From Dactylonectria macrodidyma (Eukaryota; Ascomycota; Sordariomycetes; Hypocreales; Nectriaceae): a DNA stretch of 64,000 nucleotides. The stretch covers positions 868,001 through 932,000 of the forward strand of contig JAGMUV010000022.1 in NCBI GenBank assembly GCA_020744425.1, written 5' to 3'. The notes beneath the pieces were generated by a model. It was not told the origin of the DNA. It was given only the letters and a program-made list of their open reading frames with translations, and made no database searches. Shown piece by piece: positions 10,244 to 20,902 of this stretch. Made by a program: the position numbers and the translations under genes. Each line of letters starts with the position of its first letter. The first letter of the stretch is position 1.

Positions 10244-10852
10244 CTCATTAAGAAACAGCAGTGGCAAAGGAGGCAGCAGCCGCAGGATGATGCGACTGCC
10301 CGAGAGCAACAGCTGCTGGTGCGGCTCGGCGAGAGCTTCGACCGAGAGGTTGAGCGTTGCAGCTGGCGGCTCAACAGCGTGCCGACGGAAACGCTGCAGT
10401 GGCTCGCAAGCATTTCAGCTGTCAACCCGCAAGCGGTGCCGTTCGGGGTCAAGGGCAAGGAGTTGTCGATGGCCAAGTACCGCAGCGTCGGACAGCGCTA
10501 CTTGGGCTTCTGCTTGCGGGCTTACTGGCTCGGGCGCGAGGAGGCTTTCAAGCAGTGGGCGGTCCGCTTCACAGACGAGCAATGGAGCTTGCTACAGGAC
10601 GTGGCATACGAGCTCGGCAGCAGAGAGGCGGTGCCGAGCACACAAGATATCGGATTTGGCAGCAGCGGCGGTCGCGGCCATACACAGCGACGTCATATAA
10701 GCAGGAGCCCGGGGGCTCATAACCAAGACGGCAGCCCGAGTAATAATGACAACGACGATGACGATTGTGAGGATGACGACGACGACGACGACGACGGGGT
10801 GAGGATGGATGGAAGTGTAGATATCACAGTTGTGTCGACGAATGGAGCTTGA
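10244..10852 (+). CDS. Fragment of a recombinase/OrsD-family protein (segment before the catalytic part)
   Basis: The in-frame coding appearance begins just right of the MITE. The track-like part runs from ATG 10319 to the stop at 10852 (177 aa). It contains LVRLGESFDREVERCSWRL, NSVPTETLQWLASI and MAKYRSVGQRYLGFCLRAY, then FTDEQWSLLQDV. I associate this block with the same large fungal proteins as the 5.3-7.1 kb gene, in the part preceding the recombinase-like core. After about residue 110 it degenerates into low-complexity sequence ending in an Asp run encoded by a gac/gat repeat (10747-10797). Likely a broken fragment, not a full gene. The family link is from memory of sequence style and needs a search. 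Confidence 0.45.
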   Translation, partial: LIKKQQWQRRQQPQDDATAREQQLLVRLGESFDREVERCSWRLNSVPTETLQWLASISAVNPQAVPFGVKGKELSMAKYRSVGQRYLGFCLRAYWLGREEAFKQWAVRFTDEQWSLLQDVAYELGSREAVPSTQDIGFGSSGGRGHTQRRHISRSPGAHNQDGSPSNNDNDDDDCEDDDDDDDDGVRMDGSVDITVVSTNGA

Positions 10853-10995
10853 CTACAGGCTGGCAAGACGAGGGGCTTACCAAGAAAATGCTCTTCCCAA
10901 GGCTAGCATTTCCGGCGAAACGAGGAAGATCCAGAGCTCTAAATCTTTTCGTCTCTGGGAGGAGAAGGGCAACTGAGAGGAAATGCGAATTGGCT

Positions 10996-11066
10996 AAGAA
11001 GCGCTATGATTTCAGCTCGGCGTTGTGGCGTAAGACTACGAGGCAGATTAGCCCTGGCTAATCTTC
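10996..11066 (+). repeat. Direct repeat copy A
   Basis: Matches 11590-11660 with only scattered substitutions; shared blocks include atgatttcagctcggcgttg and gcagattagccctggc. Function unknown. Confidence 0.7.
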
Positions 11067-11589
11067 AACTACCATCGAACCAACTGCCGCGCTATGTTTC
11101 AACTGGGGAGAATGGTCCGATCAGTGACAGCCACAGAACTTAATGTCGGGGTGGGTCCCCGATGAACCCATTGAACCAGGGTGAATTCATTATTGCGTGT
11201 GAAAATTAGGAAGTCGCCGGTTTCTGCACTCTCTCTCCTATCCCAAAACGCCATCAACCTGGCTGAACCAGTTGTGGCTTTTGACATGAGTGGGTACTCG
11301 TATCGGCAGACCGAACTGGGCCAATGAAAGTTCAACCAAGAAGTGACCGTGCTCAAAGTTTAAGAGACAGTCTCTTGGCAGGGGATCAAGTATAGCGAAC
11401 AGCAAGCAGGAGCTTCTCGGGCGTCGGGAAGGCGGGACATAGTTGCGAAGAAGGATGTATCGATAGGAAGGGCGTTGACAAGGTGAAGGAGCCAGAAAGC
11501 GACTGGTACGAATTCAAATGAAGATCGAATCACTTGGAATGAATGGAAAGAGGAAGCCTACCCTCCTTGTGTATCTGTCACAGCTGCGC

Positions 11590-11660
11590 TAAGAAGCTCT
11601 ATGATTTCAGCTCGGCGTTGTGGCGTAAGGCTACGAAGCAGATTAGCCCTGGCCAATCTT
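11590..11660 (+). repeat. Direct repeat copy B
   Basis: Second copy of the block at 10996-11066, about 594 bp downstream in the same orientation. Confidence 0.7.
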
Positions 11661-12567
11661 ATTTCACCTCTTTCCTCGTTCTGCCAATCAAGCGAACACG
11701 CGCGGGAATTATTGGGGTTAAGGGTCCTCAAACACTTGGCATCGACGCCAGCAGACGCCCAACTGCTGCAGCTATCACGCTTCGAGTTCCGCCTTTGATT
11801 GCTCGCTAATTGGGACTGGTAGTTCCGCTGTCTTGCTTCCCATTGGTCGCGTCCCTCTTTGGCATTCTTTGCGATGATGGAGCTGCTCGAGAGAGATACC
11901 GGTAGGATTGGGGATGCATATCTTCATCGAGCAGAGAATGCAGAGAATGGCCAGTGGAGGCGGGGGGGGGGAGGGGAGCTAGCCGGCAACCATCAATAGC
12001 TCAAGCTGGGATGGGGCGTGAGGGAATATAGCGATTGGCTCTTTGTCCGCACGTATCGGCATCGCCTTCTTCTACTTCACTTTCAATGACGAGAGCAAAC
12101 AAGTCGCATCTGCTCTCCTTCGTGCCCTCGTATTACAGCTGTCAAGCCAACTTGACAACAGACATGCCTTTCTCTCGCGTCTACGCGACAGCTACGGCAA
12201 TGCCACGCCGCCAGACTCGGCTCTCATGGACTGCCTCCATCAGCTCATACAGGCATTCAAAAATGTGTATATTGTCCTAGACGCACTGGAGGGACAAGCA
12301 CCGCGAGGCAATGCTGCGGGTTTTGGCCGACCTTCGCGCATGGTCCGAGCCCGGTTTGCACCTCATTGTGTCGAGTCGAGATGAGGTCGACATTCGCCAA
12401 GAGCTAGGCGCATCGCCAGAGCAGACGATCATTATGAAGAATGATTCCATTGACCGGGACATTGCATCCTTTATTTCTCACCATCTCCGCGACAATAGAC
12501 GGCTTCTGAAATGGGACGAGTATCATGCTCGCATTGAGACCGCACTCACCACGCGCGCCCAGGGCGT

Positions 12568-12616
12568 GTAAGTACACCTACACTTAGCCTCACAAGCAGC
12601 TGCTGACCCAGGACAG
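12568..12616 (+). other. Predicted intron in the NACHT/ankyrin gene
   Basis: GTAAGT donor, GCTGACC branch-like motif and ACAG acceptor. Removal joins QGV to FRWVECQFKALA in frame, a continuity typical of this family. Confidence 0.7.
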
Positions 12617-13437
12617 ATTTCGCTGGGTAGAGTGTCAATTCAAAGCACTGGCGAGTTGTCCACAGAGCGAAGACCTCCTCGATCAGCTCCTTAAGTCCCT
12701 GCCTCAAACGCTGGACGAGACGTACGAACGAATGCTCAGCAACATCCCATCGTCTTCCAAAGACTACGCCAGACAAATGTTGACATTGCTCTGCTGTGCG
12801 AAGAGGCCCTTATCGGTAGCGGAGCTCATCGACGGAATTGCTGTCTAACTTGACGGCACGCCGAGGTTCAATCCGAAGCGAAAACTCAAGAACATCGAGG
12901 CAATTCATCAAGTTTGCCCTAGCTTTACTGAATTGGATGTGAACCCTGACACTGGAGAAACCACCGTACGGATCGCCCACTTTTCCGTTAGCGAGTACTT
13001 AGAATCGGAGCAGATACGCAATTCTAAGGACGCGGCCTTGTTCAGCGTGAGACAACAATATGCTGATACGCAGGTGGCCTGTATTTGCCTGACAGTCCTG
13101 CTTGAACCTCAATTGGCAACATCCGGGTCATCAGCATCAACCCCGCTGCAGCAAGACAATTTTGCATTGGCACACTATGCTGCTCAGTATTGGCCGGGCC
13201 ATTTCCGAGATGGCCTTGAAAATCCTCAGACGGACGTTCAAGTCGTCCGGCTTTTCAAAGGCAGGGAGGGTTTATTCGAAAAATGGGTTACCATATGGAA
13301 TGTTGATCACCCCGCGGGCGAAGCACCGGTCTGGAAAACTCCAGCGCCGCTCTACTATGCTTCGCTTCTTGGGCTTGATTCAATTGTGCGTATACTTCTA
13401 GACGACACAGCCCTTACTGCTTTACCTCCTACCGGAG

Positions 13438-13930
13438 ATGAACACTACGGAGGCGCTCTACAAGCGGCATGGTTGGGAGGCCACGAGAAGGTCACTCAAC
13501 TACTCATCGACAAGAATGCGGACGTCAACGCGCAAGGTGGAGAGTACGGAAATGCATTACAGGCGGCATCGGCAGGAGGCCACGAGAAGATGGTCCAGCT
13601 ACTCATCGAGAACAATGCCGACGTCAACGCACAAGGTGGACATTATGGAAGCGCTCTACAGGCGGCATCGGCAGGAGGCCACGAGAAGGTCGCTCAACTT
13701 CTCCTCGACAAGAATGCGGACGTCAACGCGCAAGGTGGAGAGTACGGAAATGCATTACAGGCGGCATCGGCACGAGGCCACGAGAAGATGGTCCAGCTAC
13801 TCATCGACAAGAATGCGGACGTCAACGCGCAGGGTGGGCCCTATGGAACCCCAAGCTCTCTACAGGCGGCATCGGCAGGAGGCCACGAGAAGATCGTTCA
13901 ACTACTCATCGACAACAATGCGTCAGACAA
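13438..13930 (+). repeat. 99-bp ankyrin-coding tandem repeats
   Basis: Five near-identical 99-bp (33-residue) units; ggccacgagaag recurs at a 99-bp period. The fourth boundary carries a 6-bp expansion (ccaagc). High identity between units is typical of fungal NLR repeat domains evolving by unit exchange. Confidence 0.85.
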
Positions 13931-13952
13931 TTGGCCCCGCAGGGATTATTGA

Positions 13953-14940
13953 TGGCACCAGTTGTCTGGCCAGTAATATTCAATAAACACCTTACTTTCA
14001 CTGTGTCTAACAAGAAAATGAATCAATCCGTTTATTTTTTATTGTCGACCATGCCGTAGTTACTCAGAGTTCTAAGAAAACCGATTAGTTGGTTTAATCA
14101 CCGACTGCAAGTTTGCTTGCCCGTTGACACTCATGTTATCTCTATTTATAAGCTAGTCGAAGATTTTCCGTTTATTCTACTGACATGTGTCGTGGAAAGC
14201 AACATTAAGTCAACTCCCAAGTAACTTGCATTTTATCGTTTGTCAACGTCATTTCTCTCTTAAAACGGTGTCAACACTATTTTTGCCCAGTTAACCACCT
14301 CTTCCTTCTGTTGCCCGCACTTATAGCCCGCATTTTAAATTGGATTCCTAATTCAGTCCGAAGGACTTTTATTCAGTCCGAAGGACTATAGGACATGCGA
14401 ATCGGGATCAATGATGGGTTTAGGGTGTCGGATTTCGCTTGTGTTCCGGCCGCGAACGCTATCCCTGTTAAACAGCACGGTGCCCCTGCTCGTTCGGTAA
14501 GATAAGGGATAATCCGGATACTGCAATAAGTATTAATCCGGACACGTCTGACCCAGTCTACTCCGTGCTGTGGTACCCAATACCACTTTTTTGGTCCGTG
14601 CGCGGTACTTCTCGGAGCTGGTGCTGGGTCCAAATACAAGAAAACTTGGCCTATGCACCTTCCCCAGTCCCCAGCTTCCATGTCCCCAGGACTGATTCCC
14701 TGTCGCCGCAAATAGAAAGCAGCTGATCGGCTCAATTTTTAAAATGGAAGAGAGATTACCCGATGATCCCTTGGTTTGGAGGTCATTGCCCTCACAATCG
14801 TACCATTGCTCAAGTGCCCTTTAGCCAGCTTCCAAAGCTCAAGTACCACGGACCTTGATGGGATGATCGACGTTATCTCCTCTCCGGGGAAAGAGAAAAC
14901 TGCATCGATCCATTGCCGCTTTTGGTTTTGATGGGAACCC
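13953..14940. other. Unassigned region
   Basis: No recognisable gene. A 19-bp direct duplication (attcagtccgaaggacttt/attcagtccgaaggactat) lies at 14351-14390. A 120-codon reverse-strand frame (14373-14735) has no known motif. Confidence 0.4.
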
Positions 14941-14952
14941 GACAAAACTGGG

Positions 14953-15145
14953 ATTTTAGTAAAGCTGGACGTTTAGCAAAACTGGACATTTGACTAAAAC
15001 TGGACATTTGACTAAAACTGGACATTTGACTAAAACTGGACATTTGACTAAAACTGGACATTTGACTAAAATTGGACATTTGACTAAAACTGGGATGTTT
15101 GACTAAAACTGGAGCTTTGACTCAAACTGGGCTTTGACTAAATCG
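14953..15145. repeat. 18-bp minisatellite
   Basis: About ten copies of an 18-bp unit of the form gactaaaactggacattt, exact in the centre (about 14990-15080) and degenerate at both edges. The period is a multiple of three, so the reverse strand stays open, reading FSQMSS repeatedly, but this looks incidental. Confidence 0.88.
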
Positions 15146-15153
15146 GACATTTA

Positions 15154-15315
15154 ATGAGACTTGGCCGATACGTCGAAGATGAGGACATTTCCATCAAAGT
15201 ATTGAATCTTCGGCGATCGGTGCTCGGTGAGAAGCACCCGGATACGATCAGGAGCATGGCGGATCTTGCGGCGACATACCATACGCAAGGCCGATACGTC
15301 GAAGATCTTTCAGGG
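15154..15315 (+). pseudogene. TPR fragment of an NLR-type gene
   Basis: The frame reads RSVLGEKHPDTIRSMADLAA and TYHTQGRYVED, the kinesin-light-chain-like TPR unit found at the C-terminus of many fungal NB-ARC/TPR proteins. Only about 1.3 units are present. It starts right at the minisatellite edge and loses similarity after 15310. Compare the complete TPR block at 48209-48916. Relic. Confidence 0.7.
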
Positions 15316-15553
15316 ACCCGAAAACAGCGACAGTCTAGGTTCCTTGGTTTAAACATATTGAAAGCCCGGTTCCTATAGAGTAAAGCTCTGAAAGTAGAAG
15401 CTGGATAACCTAGTACTACCGGTAATAAAGATCACAATGCGAAGTTCAAACCTGTGACTGCAGGAAACGTAAGAACTTTGACAAAGGAGACGCACCTATC
15501 AGGCTTTTATCGCATGTATCGCTATTATAGTATCTGCTTCCGAGCTGGCGCCA

Positions 15554-16042
15554 ATGCCGCGTCGGCCGAGGACGGACCCACGGCAGCAGGTGCTCATCGC
15601 ACCGGCGCGGCCGAACTGGGTATGCCATGCGCTACATATTGACGACTGTGGTGAGGCCTATGTTGCTATTGCATCAGCGCCGCGCGGGTCGGTCGAGGGC
15701 GAGGTGTTCAATATCTCATCAGAGCGATATGAGACGGCGGAGAAGGTGCTGGGGGCCATAATAGAGGAGTATGGCATTTCGGGAGGGGTGAAATACGTGG
15801 ATCTCAAAGAGGTAGGTCCAGGAGAGGATCCGTCACTGGCCATGGTGGTTGGCTTTCCGCAATGGACATGCTCGCAGAAGTTAAGGAGGGTCACGGGCTG
15901 GATGGACCGCCGCCTGCCGTTCTCAGATGCAATCCATGCCTACCGGCTGGCATACGAAGCGGCTGCCGCGATGGGAGATGAGAACGTAGAGAAGATCGGG
16001 ACAACTATTGACTTGTTGATGCCTACTGTAGAAAGAGTATGA
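15554..16042 (+). pseudogene. NAD-dependent epimerase/dehydratase C-terminal fragment
   Basis: Reads HIDDCGEAYVAIA, then GEVFNISSERYETAEKVLGA and VVGFPQWTCSQKLRRVTGW. This pattern fits the C-terminal half of extended short-chain dehydrogenases (NAD-dependent epimerase family). The N-terminal Rossmann fold with the GxxGxxG motif and catalytic YxxxK are absent. The upstream part (15400-15600) has no matching frame, so the gene is 5'-truncated. The stop at 16040-16042 looks natural. Confidence 0.65.
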
Positions 16043-16334
16043 CAAGGAAACAAGATAATCGCAAATTACGGACCAGGGACTAGACTTGACGGTGGTGTGG
16101 GAACCGAGTATTCCTAGGGACATAGCGAGCACTTTCAAGGCTAAAAGATGGCCCACTTCCCCCAATACGGAGGCAGCCTCCAAAAGTTTGCGGCCAGGAA
16201 AAAGCAATGTCAGCGCCACATCTAAAATAAATACAAAGGATACTTCAAGCTCATTTAATCCAACTAAACGCTACTAGAATATAGCGGGGTCTAGTCAGTA
16301 ATTAGAAGATAAGCTTCCCCTATCGCCCCTAAAG
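16043..16334. other. Short spacer, nothing recognised
   Basis: No coding or repeat feature supported. Confidence 0.4.
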
Positions 16335-16697
16335 TTACAGAGGCATTAGGTATAAGCCTCGCTGTAGCCAATCCGAGTGCAATGTATCTACAAGTAGCCA
16401 CAGGGGTCGAAGAATATGGCGTATTTTAGCGCGGCCGAGGACTTTTAGAGGCTGCCTCCTTACTAGATGGCCCAAATCGAGGGTAGATCGAGAAGTTAGC
16501 GAGGCCAAAAACAGACTGCTAGGAGTCTCCTGGCCATGGTAGCAGATTCGCAAAGTACCAGAGAATCCTGCCCCATACGCAGCCACTAAAGACAAGGGTG
16601 TTGCAGTACCAACATCTATGGAGTTAGGGTCGACGTCACTCTCTGCAAGTGGCAGTCGAACGACCGCTTCGCGTTCACTCCTTGCCGCAGACATCAA
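16335..16697 (-). pseudogene. Ankyrin-repeat fragment
   Basis: The reverse frame begins SAARSEREAVVRLPLAES, followed by VDPNSIDVGTATPLSLVAAY. This fits an ankyrin unit of the fungal type (A..S...VVRLLL...DVDPN..D..G.TPLSLAA). The second half lacks repeats. Fragment of an ankyrin gene, not a complete protein. Confidence 0.5.
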
Positions 16698-16699
16698 CG

Positions 16700-17555
16700 G
16701 GACATGACTAAGGCTTGCAGGCTGCCGTAGGCGCTCCTTGCGATGGCATTTTACGCTTTGTTACTAGCGTCTGGTATTCCTGATTCCTGGGCATGGATCC
16801 ACTGTGATGGACCACCCGTTTCTTTGCTGTCTGTTTGTTTGCCGGTGTTGACACGGTGTGAGGCGCCAGTTTACCGCTCTCAGGCTCAGGCGGCACTTTG
16901 TACCGGCTCCCGACGCGCCCCGAAGGCCAGCTATCCCAAAATTTCCCATTTCCCTTCTTCAGTCTCTCTCAACATTTGCCTCGCACGCTCGTGTAGAGTG
17001 GTCCTCTAACAATGCGCTTTCCTTTCTAGGCTCTGCGAGGCATTTGCCTCTTGTGTCGTTACTATCCTCCCAACGAGTTCCTTCCTCCCTGTCGTCACAG
17101 CCGCTTGGAAGCGATGGTAGGTTTTCTAATTCTTGGCTTTTCCTGACCTCGCAAAAGCTTTCTGTGGCAGGAAGAGGGCGCCGCAAACTATATGGCACGT
17201 ATAATTTCAGGCACGAGGCATAATTACTGAGCGGCCTGTTACAGGCAGTGAGCTGGATCGGAGTGGCAGTCCGGTTGGCTCATCATTCAGTCAATGTGCT
17301 TTCCACTCTTCTACCAAGACAACTAGACAAGGCAACAATTCTCCAAGATCGACATACAATGAACTTGATCAGTGCGACCGTCTCTCTAGTGCTAAGTATC
17401 CATTACATATTAACAGTCTCCCCTCCCTCTTGCTCAGGCTATCCCCCATAGCCTGGTGTCCCTGGAGGTCCCTCAACACCCGCCGCGACATCCACGTAAA
17501 AGCCGACCATATCGATGTACAAAACTTGCATAGGAAGATCAGTAACGTGGAAATA
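16700..17555. other. Unassigned region
   Basis: Short open frames in several phases without known motifs. It lies 3' of the reverse-strand bHLH fragment and may contain its decayed 3' exons. Confidence 0.3.
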
Positions 17556-17559
17556 ACAT

Positions 17560-18106
17560 TTCAAACGCAGCAATTGTTGACTGCAGTGCTATATGCTCTT
17601 CCAGGAGAGATCTATTTCTCTCCTCGAGGAGCGCAATATACTCCGTCGCCCTACATACAATGGACTCCTGTATTCTAGGTAAGAGTCGTTGTATTCTGAG
17701 CTGGGAGCTAGCTAACCTTATCCACTATTGTTTTCAGCGTTCCTTCGTGAGGATCCTTCGTTACATTCTCCTCTCCTTCCTTTGCCATTCTAACTCTCAT
17801 ACTAGGGATACTATCCCGCAGTTCGGTAAATGTAGCATTTAACTGCGTGTCGTAGCGCTTGTCGATTGTGCGCCTGGGCGGCGCTTCCGATGGCTTGCGA
17901 CGGCCGGAGTTGCGTGCTGGTGCGGGAGGAGACTCGGGCTTGATTCCCATGCTGGAGGAGAGTGACAATGGCGTCAGTTTATCCGGTCTCTGTAGCTTGG
18001 GAGGTCCTGAGGAACGGTTAGATGCGGCCCTAAGACAGTGGGCATCGGGGAATGGGAGGGGAGAGATTTTGAGGTTGAAAGGGGTCTGTAAGGCATTTGA
18101 ATCCAT
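17560..18106 (-). pseudogene. bHLH-zipper transcription factor fragment
   Basis: Starting at ATG 18106 on the reverse strand, a Ser/Pro-rich leader precedes a basic helix: RRTIDKRYDTQLNATFTELR then DSIPSMRV, the pattern of fungal SREBP-like bHLH proteins. Helix 2 and a leucine zipper follow in another frame at about 17690-17560 (RATEYIALLEERNRSLLEEH). The gap carries intron-like borders (GTTAGC..CCTAG), but the phases do not join cleanly. The usual long activation and C-terminal regions are missing. Likely a decayed paralog; DNA binding is inferred only from the motif. Confidence 0.6.
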
Positions 18107-18109
18107 GGT

Positions 18110-19290
18110 AATATTATACTGAAAAATAGTGTTAAAAGTGTCGCGCCGCATTTCGCACGATGATATATCCGAATGTGTCTTTCTCGACATGGCGGGGGAT
18201 ATGGCATGTCCACTATCCCGGCAGAGGTGGTACAAAATGGTACCTCCATTGCGCCACCAACTTTTAGGCTGCTCCACGCAAACTTCCTACGTAGTACAGG
18301 GTTCGTAGTTCTAGCCGATCATTGGATCGTGTTCTGTGTCACATTACCGATCAACGGGTCCAGGCCAACCATGGCCTGATTTTGATTTGCGCATCACTGC
18401 CTATTACACACACAACACGGTCGTGGCGGTGGAGAACGGCCCAATGACCATCGGGGGTTTCAGCTTGAACGCTTGAGAAGAGGGGATAAGGAATAGAGAG
18501 ATTTTGGCAACTCCCTCTCCCCATCTCAAGGCTACGGGAGAGTGCTCATTTGCTAATCTCGACTTTTTATCTCTCGACGACGGTGATGGCACCTGCAGCT
18601 CGCATCAGTGGCTGTCGACGGCTCCATGCTACATCGCACTAGTCCAGGTGGGAGGTCCTTAGCCTTGGGTTGGGGTGTTTTATTTGTTAAAAAGCAAAAT
18701 ACCGTGCTTGCTCAAGGCAATCACAGTAAATCTAATTAAAAAAAAAATGAGCTGAACAGAAGTTCTCTCTTGACTGGGAAGTTGATCTACATTTTCAAGG
18801 GATGCAAGACCGCTGGAAGATATTGGGGCTGTCAACGACTCCCCGATGCTCCGCCCAATGCAGCCAATATCCACCCTCCATCTACGTTCTTCGGCACCCA
18901 GAGCGCCGAAAAGCGTTGACAAATGCGATGAAAGCCATAGCGCAGAGCCCACAATGTTACCTCGTCTTGCTCGTACTTCCCTGTTGGGCCTTGCTGTATG
19001 CCAACTCTGGTCTAGCCCAGTGCCGAGGGCCGAAGGGCCCTTTGTTCGGGACACCGTCGAGATGCATCCATCAATCATCAATCAGTCATCAAGTAAATCA
19101 AATCAACCAAGCAGCGAGTTCAGCCAGTAGCCGCAGCCTTCGCAGCCATTGGGCGTATTGCCATCCACAGCCCCCCTGCCTAGCGCTGCCGATCACAGAA
19201 TCCAGACTGGTCTATTGAATGACACGCCTGGCCAATGGCAGAGCGCGTTGGGGTTTGTAGGGTGTCCCTCTGTTATCAGTGAGCGGCGAC
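18110..19290. other. Unassigned region upstream of the HPt-like gene
   Basis: Several open frames of up to 138 codons overlap on both strands, but none shows a known motif. Part may be the 5' region of the HPt-like gene. Confidence 0.3.
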
Positions 19291-19294
19291 AAGT

Positions 19295-20037
19295 TTGTCC
19301 GAGAAAATGCCCGAGAGAAGGGGGAGACCTGGTCGCCCACAAGAATCCCATTTTCGAAGTTATGTTGGATTCGCAGACTCTAGGCATTGTGGAACATTGG
19401 AAGCTCCCCGTTGTGCTCAACTATTCGCATGTATGTCTATGTCAGTATTGCCATCGTCCCAAGGAAATGACCTCGCCCTAGGGGGAGATGAAGGTTGCTT
19501 CAACCTGCCCGACTTCAGAAAGAACGTAGATATGATATGGTTTTCCGAAATCCTGTCGATGGACGAGAGTGAGAAGCGCGAGTTCAGCAAGTCCATCGTC
19601 TTCGCATTTTTTGAACAGGTGTGGGAAACATTGGACAAGTTGGACACGGCCCTGTGAGTACCCCTCCCAGTACTCGACTTTATCGTTTTCCTGACTGCTC
19701 CAGTCATCCCTCTCTTGCTCTTCTTACTAAGGTGACCTTACTTCATTTGCTAATATGGCTTTTTCGCAGCGCAGATAAAGATTTTAAGAAAATCGCCTCA
19801 CTCAGCGTATTTTTGAAAGGTTCTTCAGCAACCCTTGGATTCGTCAATATCAACAACCGATGTGAGGAAATTCAGCAGTACTGCTGGAAGGAGAATATAG
19901 GAGGAACTTCTTGGCATGACAAAGAAGCTCGTCTAGCACATATTACTGTGGCCCTAGAGATGCTGAAAACCGAGCATAACGAGTTGGAGGAGGCCCTGAA
20001 AATGTTTTTCAGCATTAGTGAATCCAACGCGGCTTAG
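19295..20037 (+). CDS. Histidine-phosphotransfer (YPD1/HPt)-like protein lacking the phospho-accepting His
   Basis: HPt proteins relay phosphate between a hybrid histidine kinase and response regulators in fungal stress signalling. Exon 1 ends with FNLPDFRKNVDMIWFSEIL, then SMDESEKREFSKSIVFAFFE; exon 2 reads ASLSVFLKGSSATLGFVNI, then NRCEEIQQYCW and TVALEMLKTEHNELEEALK. A 116-nt intron (19654-19769, GTGAGT..CGCAG) joins them in frame. In the family, the motif before FLKGSS is LGHFLKGSS, with the phosphorylated His. Here the codon is GTA (Val), so the active histidine is missing. The true start is uncertain: residues before about 19485 do not look conserved, and another 5' intron is possible. 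No stop codons in the conserved part. Confidence 0.72.
19654..19769 (+). other. Predicted intron in the HPt-like gene
   Basis: GTGAGT donor and TTCGCAG acceptor, with an internal CTGAC branch-like motif. Splicing joins DTAL to ADKDFKK, restoring the helix order of the HPt fold. Confidence 0.7.
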
Positions 20038-20600
20038 CCGTTGGCTGAGCAAGAGAAGAATCGAAACCAACCTTCGCCTCATGGCCACTGCTCCATCGCA
20101 TCTGGTTTACCGAAGCTTGGCAAGGAGTTCGTTGCCTCATGCACTCGTCCCAGGACAGTCACGTTACCTATAGCTAGCTATAAGAAGCCGCAGATTTCCC
20201 AGACTTAGAGGAAAAATCATCTTTCTTCCCCCTTTTTTTTACCTGATTTTTCCTAAATTTTCTAGACCTTGATTTTCCTATTCTATTTTACTTGATTAAC
20301 TAATATCATATTTCCCTTTCTAGCTAGCTGCTTAGCTGATGATTTTATCTGCATTTTTAGCTATTTTATTTCCTAGGCCTTATCTTGCCGTCCTTCGCAT
20401 ACCTCTCGGGCCCAGCTTGCCGTCACTTCGGGTGGTTGTTTGTCCCCCTGCCCAACAGACTATACGGACTGGCCTTCAAAATCTCTTTTCCTTCCTCAAA
20501 GTCATCAACCCTCCCCTCTTGATCCCATAGGGCCGCGAGAACTTGCCTCTCGCCCTTCCAAGCGGACCGTGAATGCATGACAGCATAGTTGTATTTCATT
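20038..20600. other. AT-rich spacer, nothing recognised
   Basis: Pyrimidine- and AT-rich sequence with no supported gene; it may be 3' untranslated sequence of the HPt-like gene. Confidence 0.4.
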
Positions 20601-20605
20601 CAATG

Positions 20606-20902
20606 TCAGTTTCTCTCGCTACTCCGTGCTTGTGAAAAGTAGACCATACTCATATCGAGCAAGACAAGATCGCCTTGTTCCCATTTTACCAGGACTTGTG
20701 ACGACTCTGCGATAGAGAGGGCGAGGTTTAGGTATTTGTTCTCGATTTGCTCTCCGTCACCATATTTGGGAGGAGGGTGGTACGAGTTGTCATCGCCTCT
20801 ATACGGAGGTTCTGTCGCTCCATGGTGCCTGCTGCGGCCCCAAGCACTCGTCACGTTTCCGAACCAAGTCGCCAGGCCCGTCTCTTCGGTACCGCGTCTC
20901 AA
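20606..20902 (-). pseudogene. TauD/TfdA-type dioxygenase C-terminal fragment
   Basis: Reverse-strand frame with GLATWFGNVTSAWG, HGATEPPYRGDD, SYHPPPKYGDG and VLVKWEQGDLVLLD, the ordered motifs of fungal TauD-like Fe(II)/2-oxoglutarate oxygenases. The expected continuation (DN..V.HAR), which carries the distal metal-binding His, is replaced by unrelated residues. The iron-binding HxD half upstream is not seen intact; degraded similarity may extend to about 21080. Relic. Confidence 0.7.

Larger units (their letters stand above)
10853..12042. other. Unassigned region with a ~70-bp direct repeat
   Basis: No known gene. A block of about 70 bp at 10996-11066 (tatgatttcagctcggcgtt...) recurs at 11590-11660 with few differences. 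Both copies would encode YDFSSALWRK in a short frame. A G-rich tract lies near 11959-11975. Confidence 0.4.
12043..13952 (+). pseudogene. NACHT/ankyrin NLR-type gene, 5'-truncated and interrupted
   Basis: Fungal STAND proteins of this type couple a nucleotide-binding switch to ankyrin repeats. The frame starts after where the P-loop should be (FYFTFNDESKQVASALLRAL), so Walker A is missing. It continues with VYIVLDALEG (Walker B region) and HLIVSSRDEVDIRQEL. The frame shifts near 12284-12311. A 49-nt intron fits 12568-12616 (GTAAGT..ACAG). A TAA at about 12846 interrupts CCAKRPLSVAELIDGIAV. From 13438 on there are five to six ankyrin repeats encoded by near-identical 99-bp units (HEKMVQLLIDKNADVNAQGG), ending at a stop at 13950-13952. 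Truncated plus two lesions, so almost certainly dead. Confidence 0.8.

Noticed and set aside
13438..14059. Long alternative frames over the ankyrin repeats
   Set aside because: They repeat with the same 99-bp period in the wrong frames; open only because the unit length is a multiple of three.
14873..15079. Reverse frame of repeated FSQMSS as a possible repeat protein
   Set aside because: It is just the 18-bp minisatellite; no conserved flanks or start context.
13438..15145. CRISPR-like arrays (99-bp and 18-bp repeats)
   Set aside because: Repeats are contiguous without unique spacers, and the genome is fungal.
18280..18340. tRNA-like GGTTCG motif
   Set aside because: No cloverleaf arms could be paired around it.
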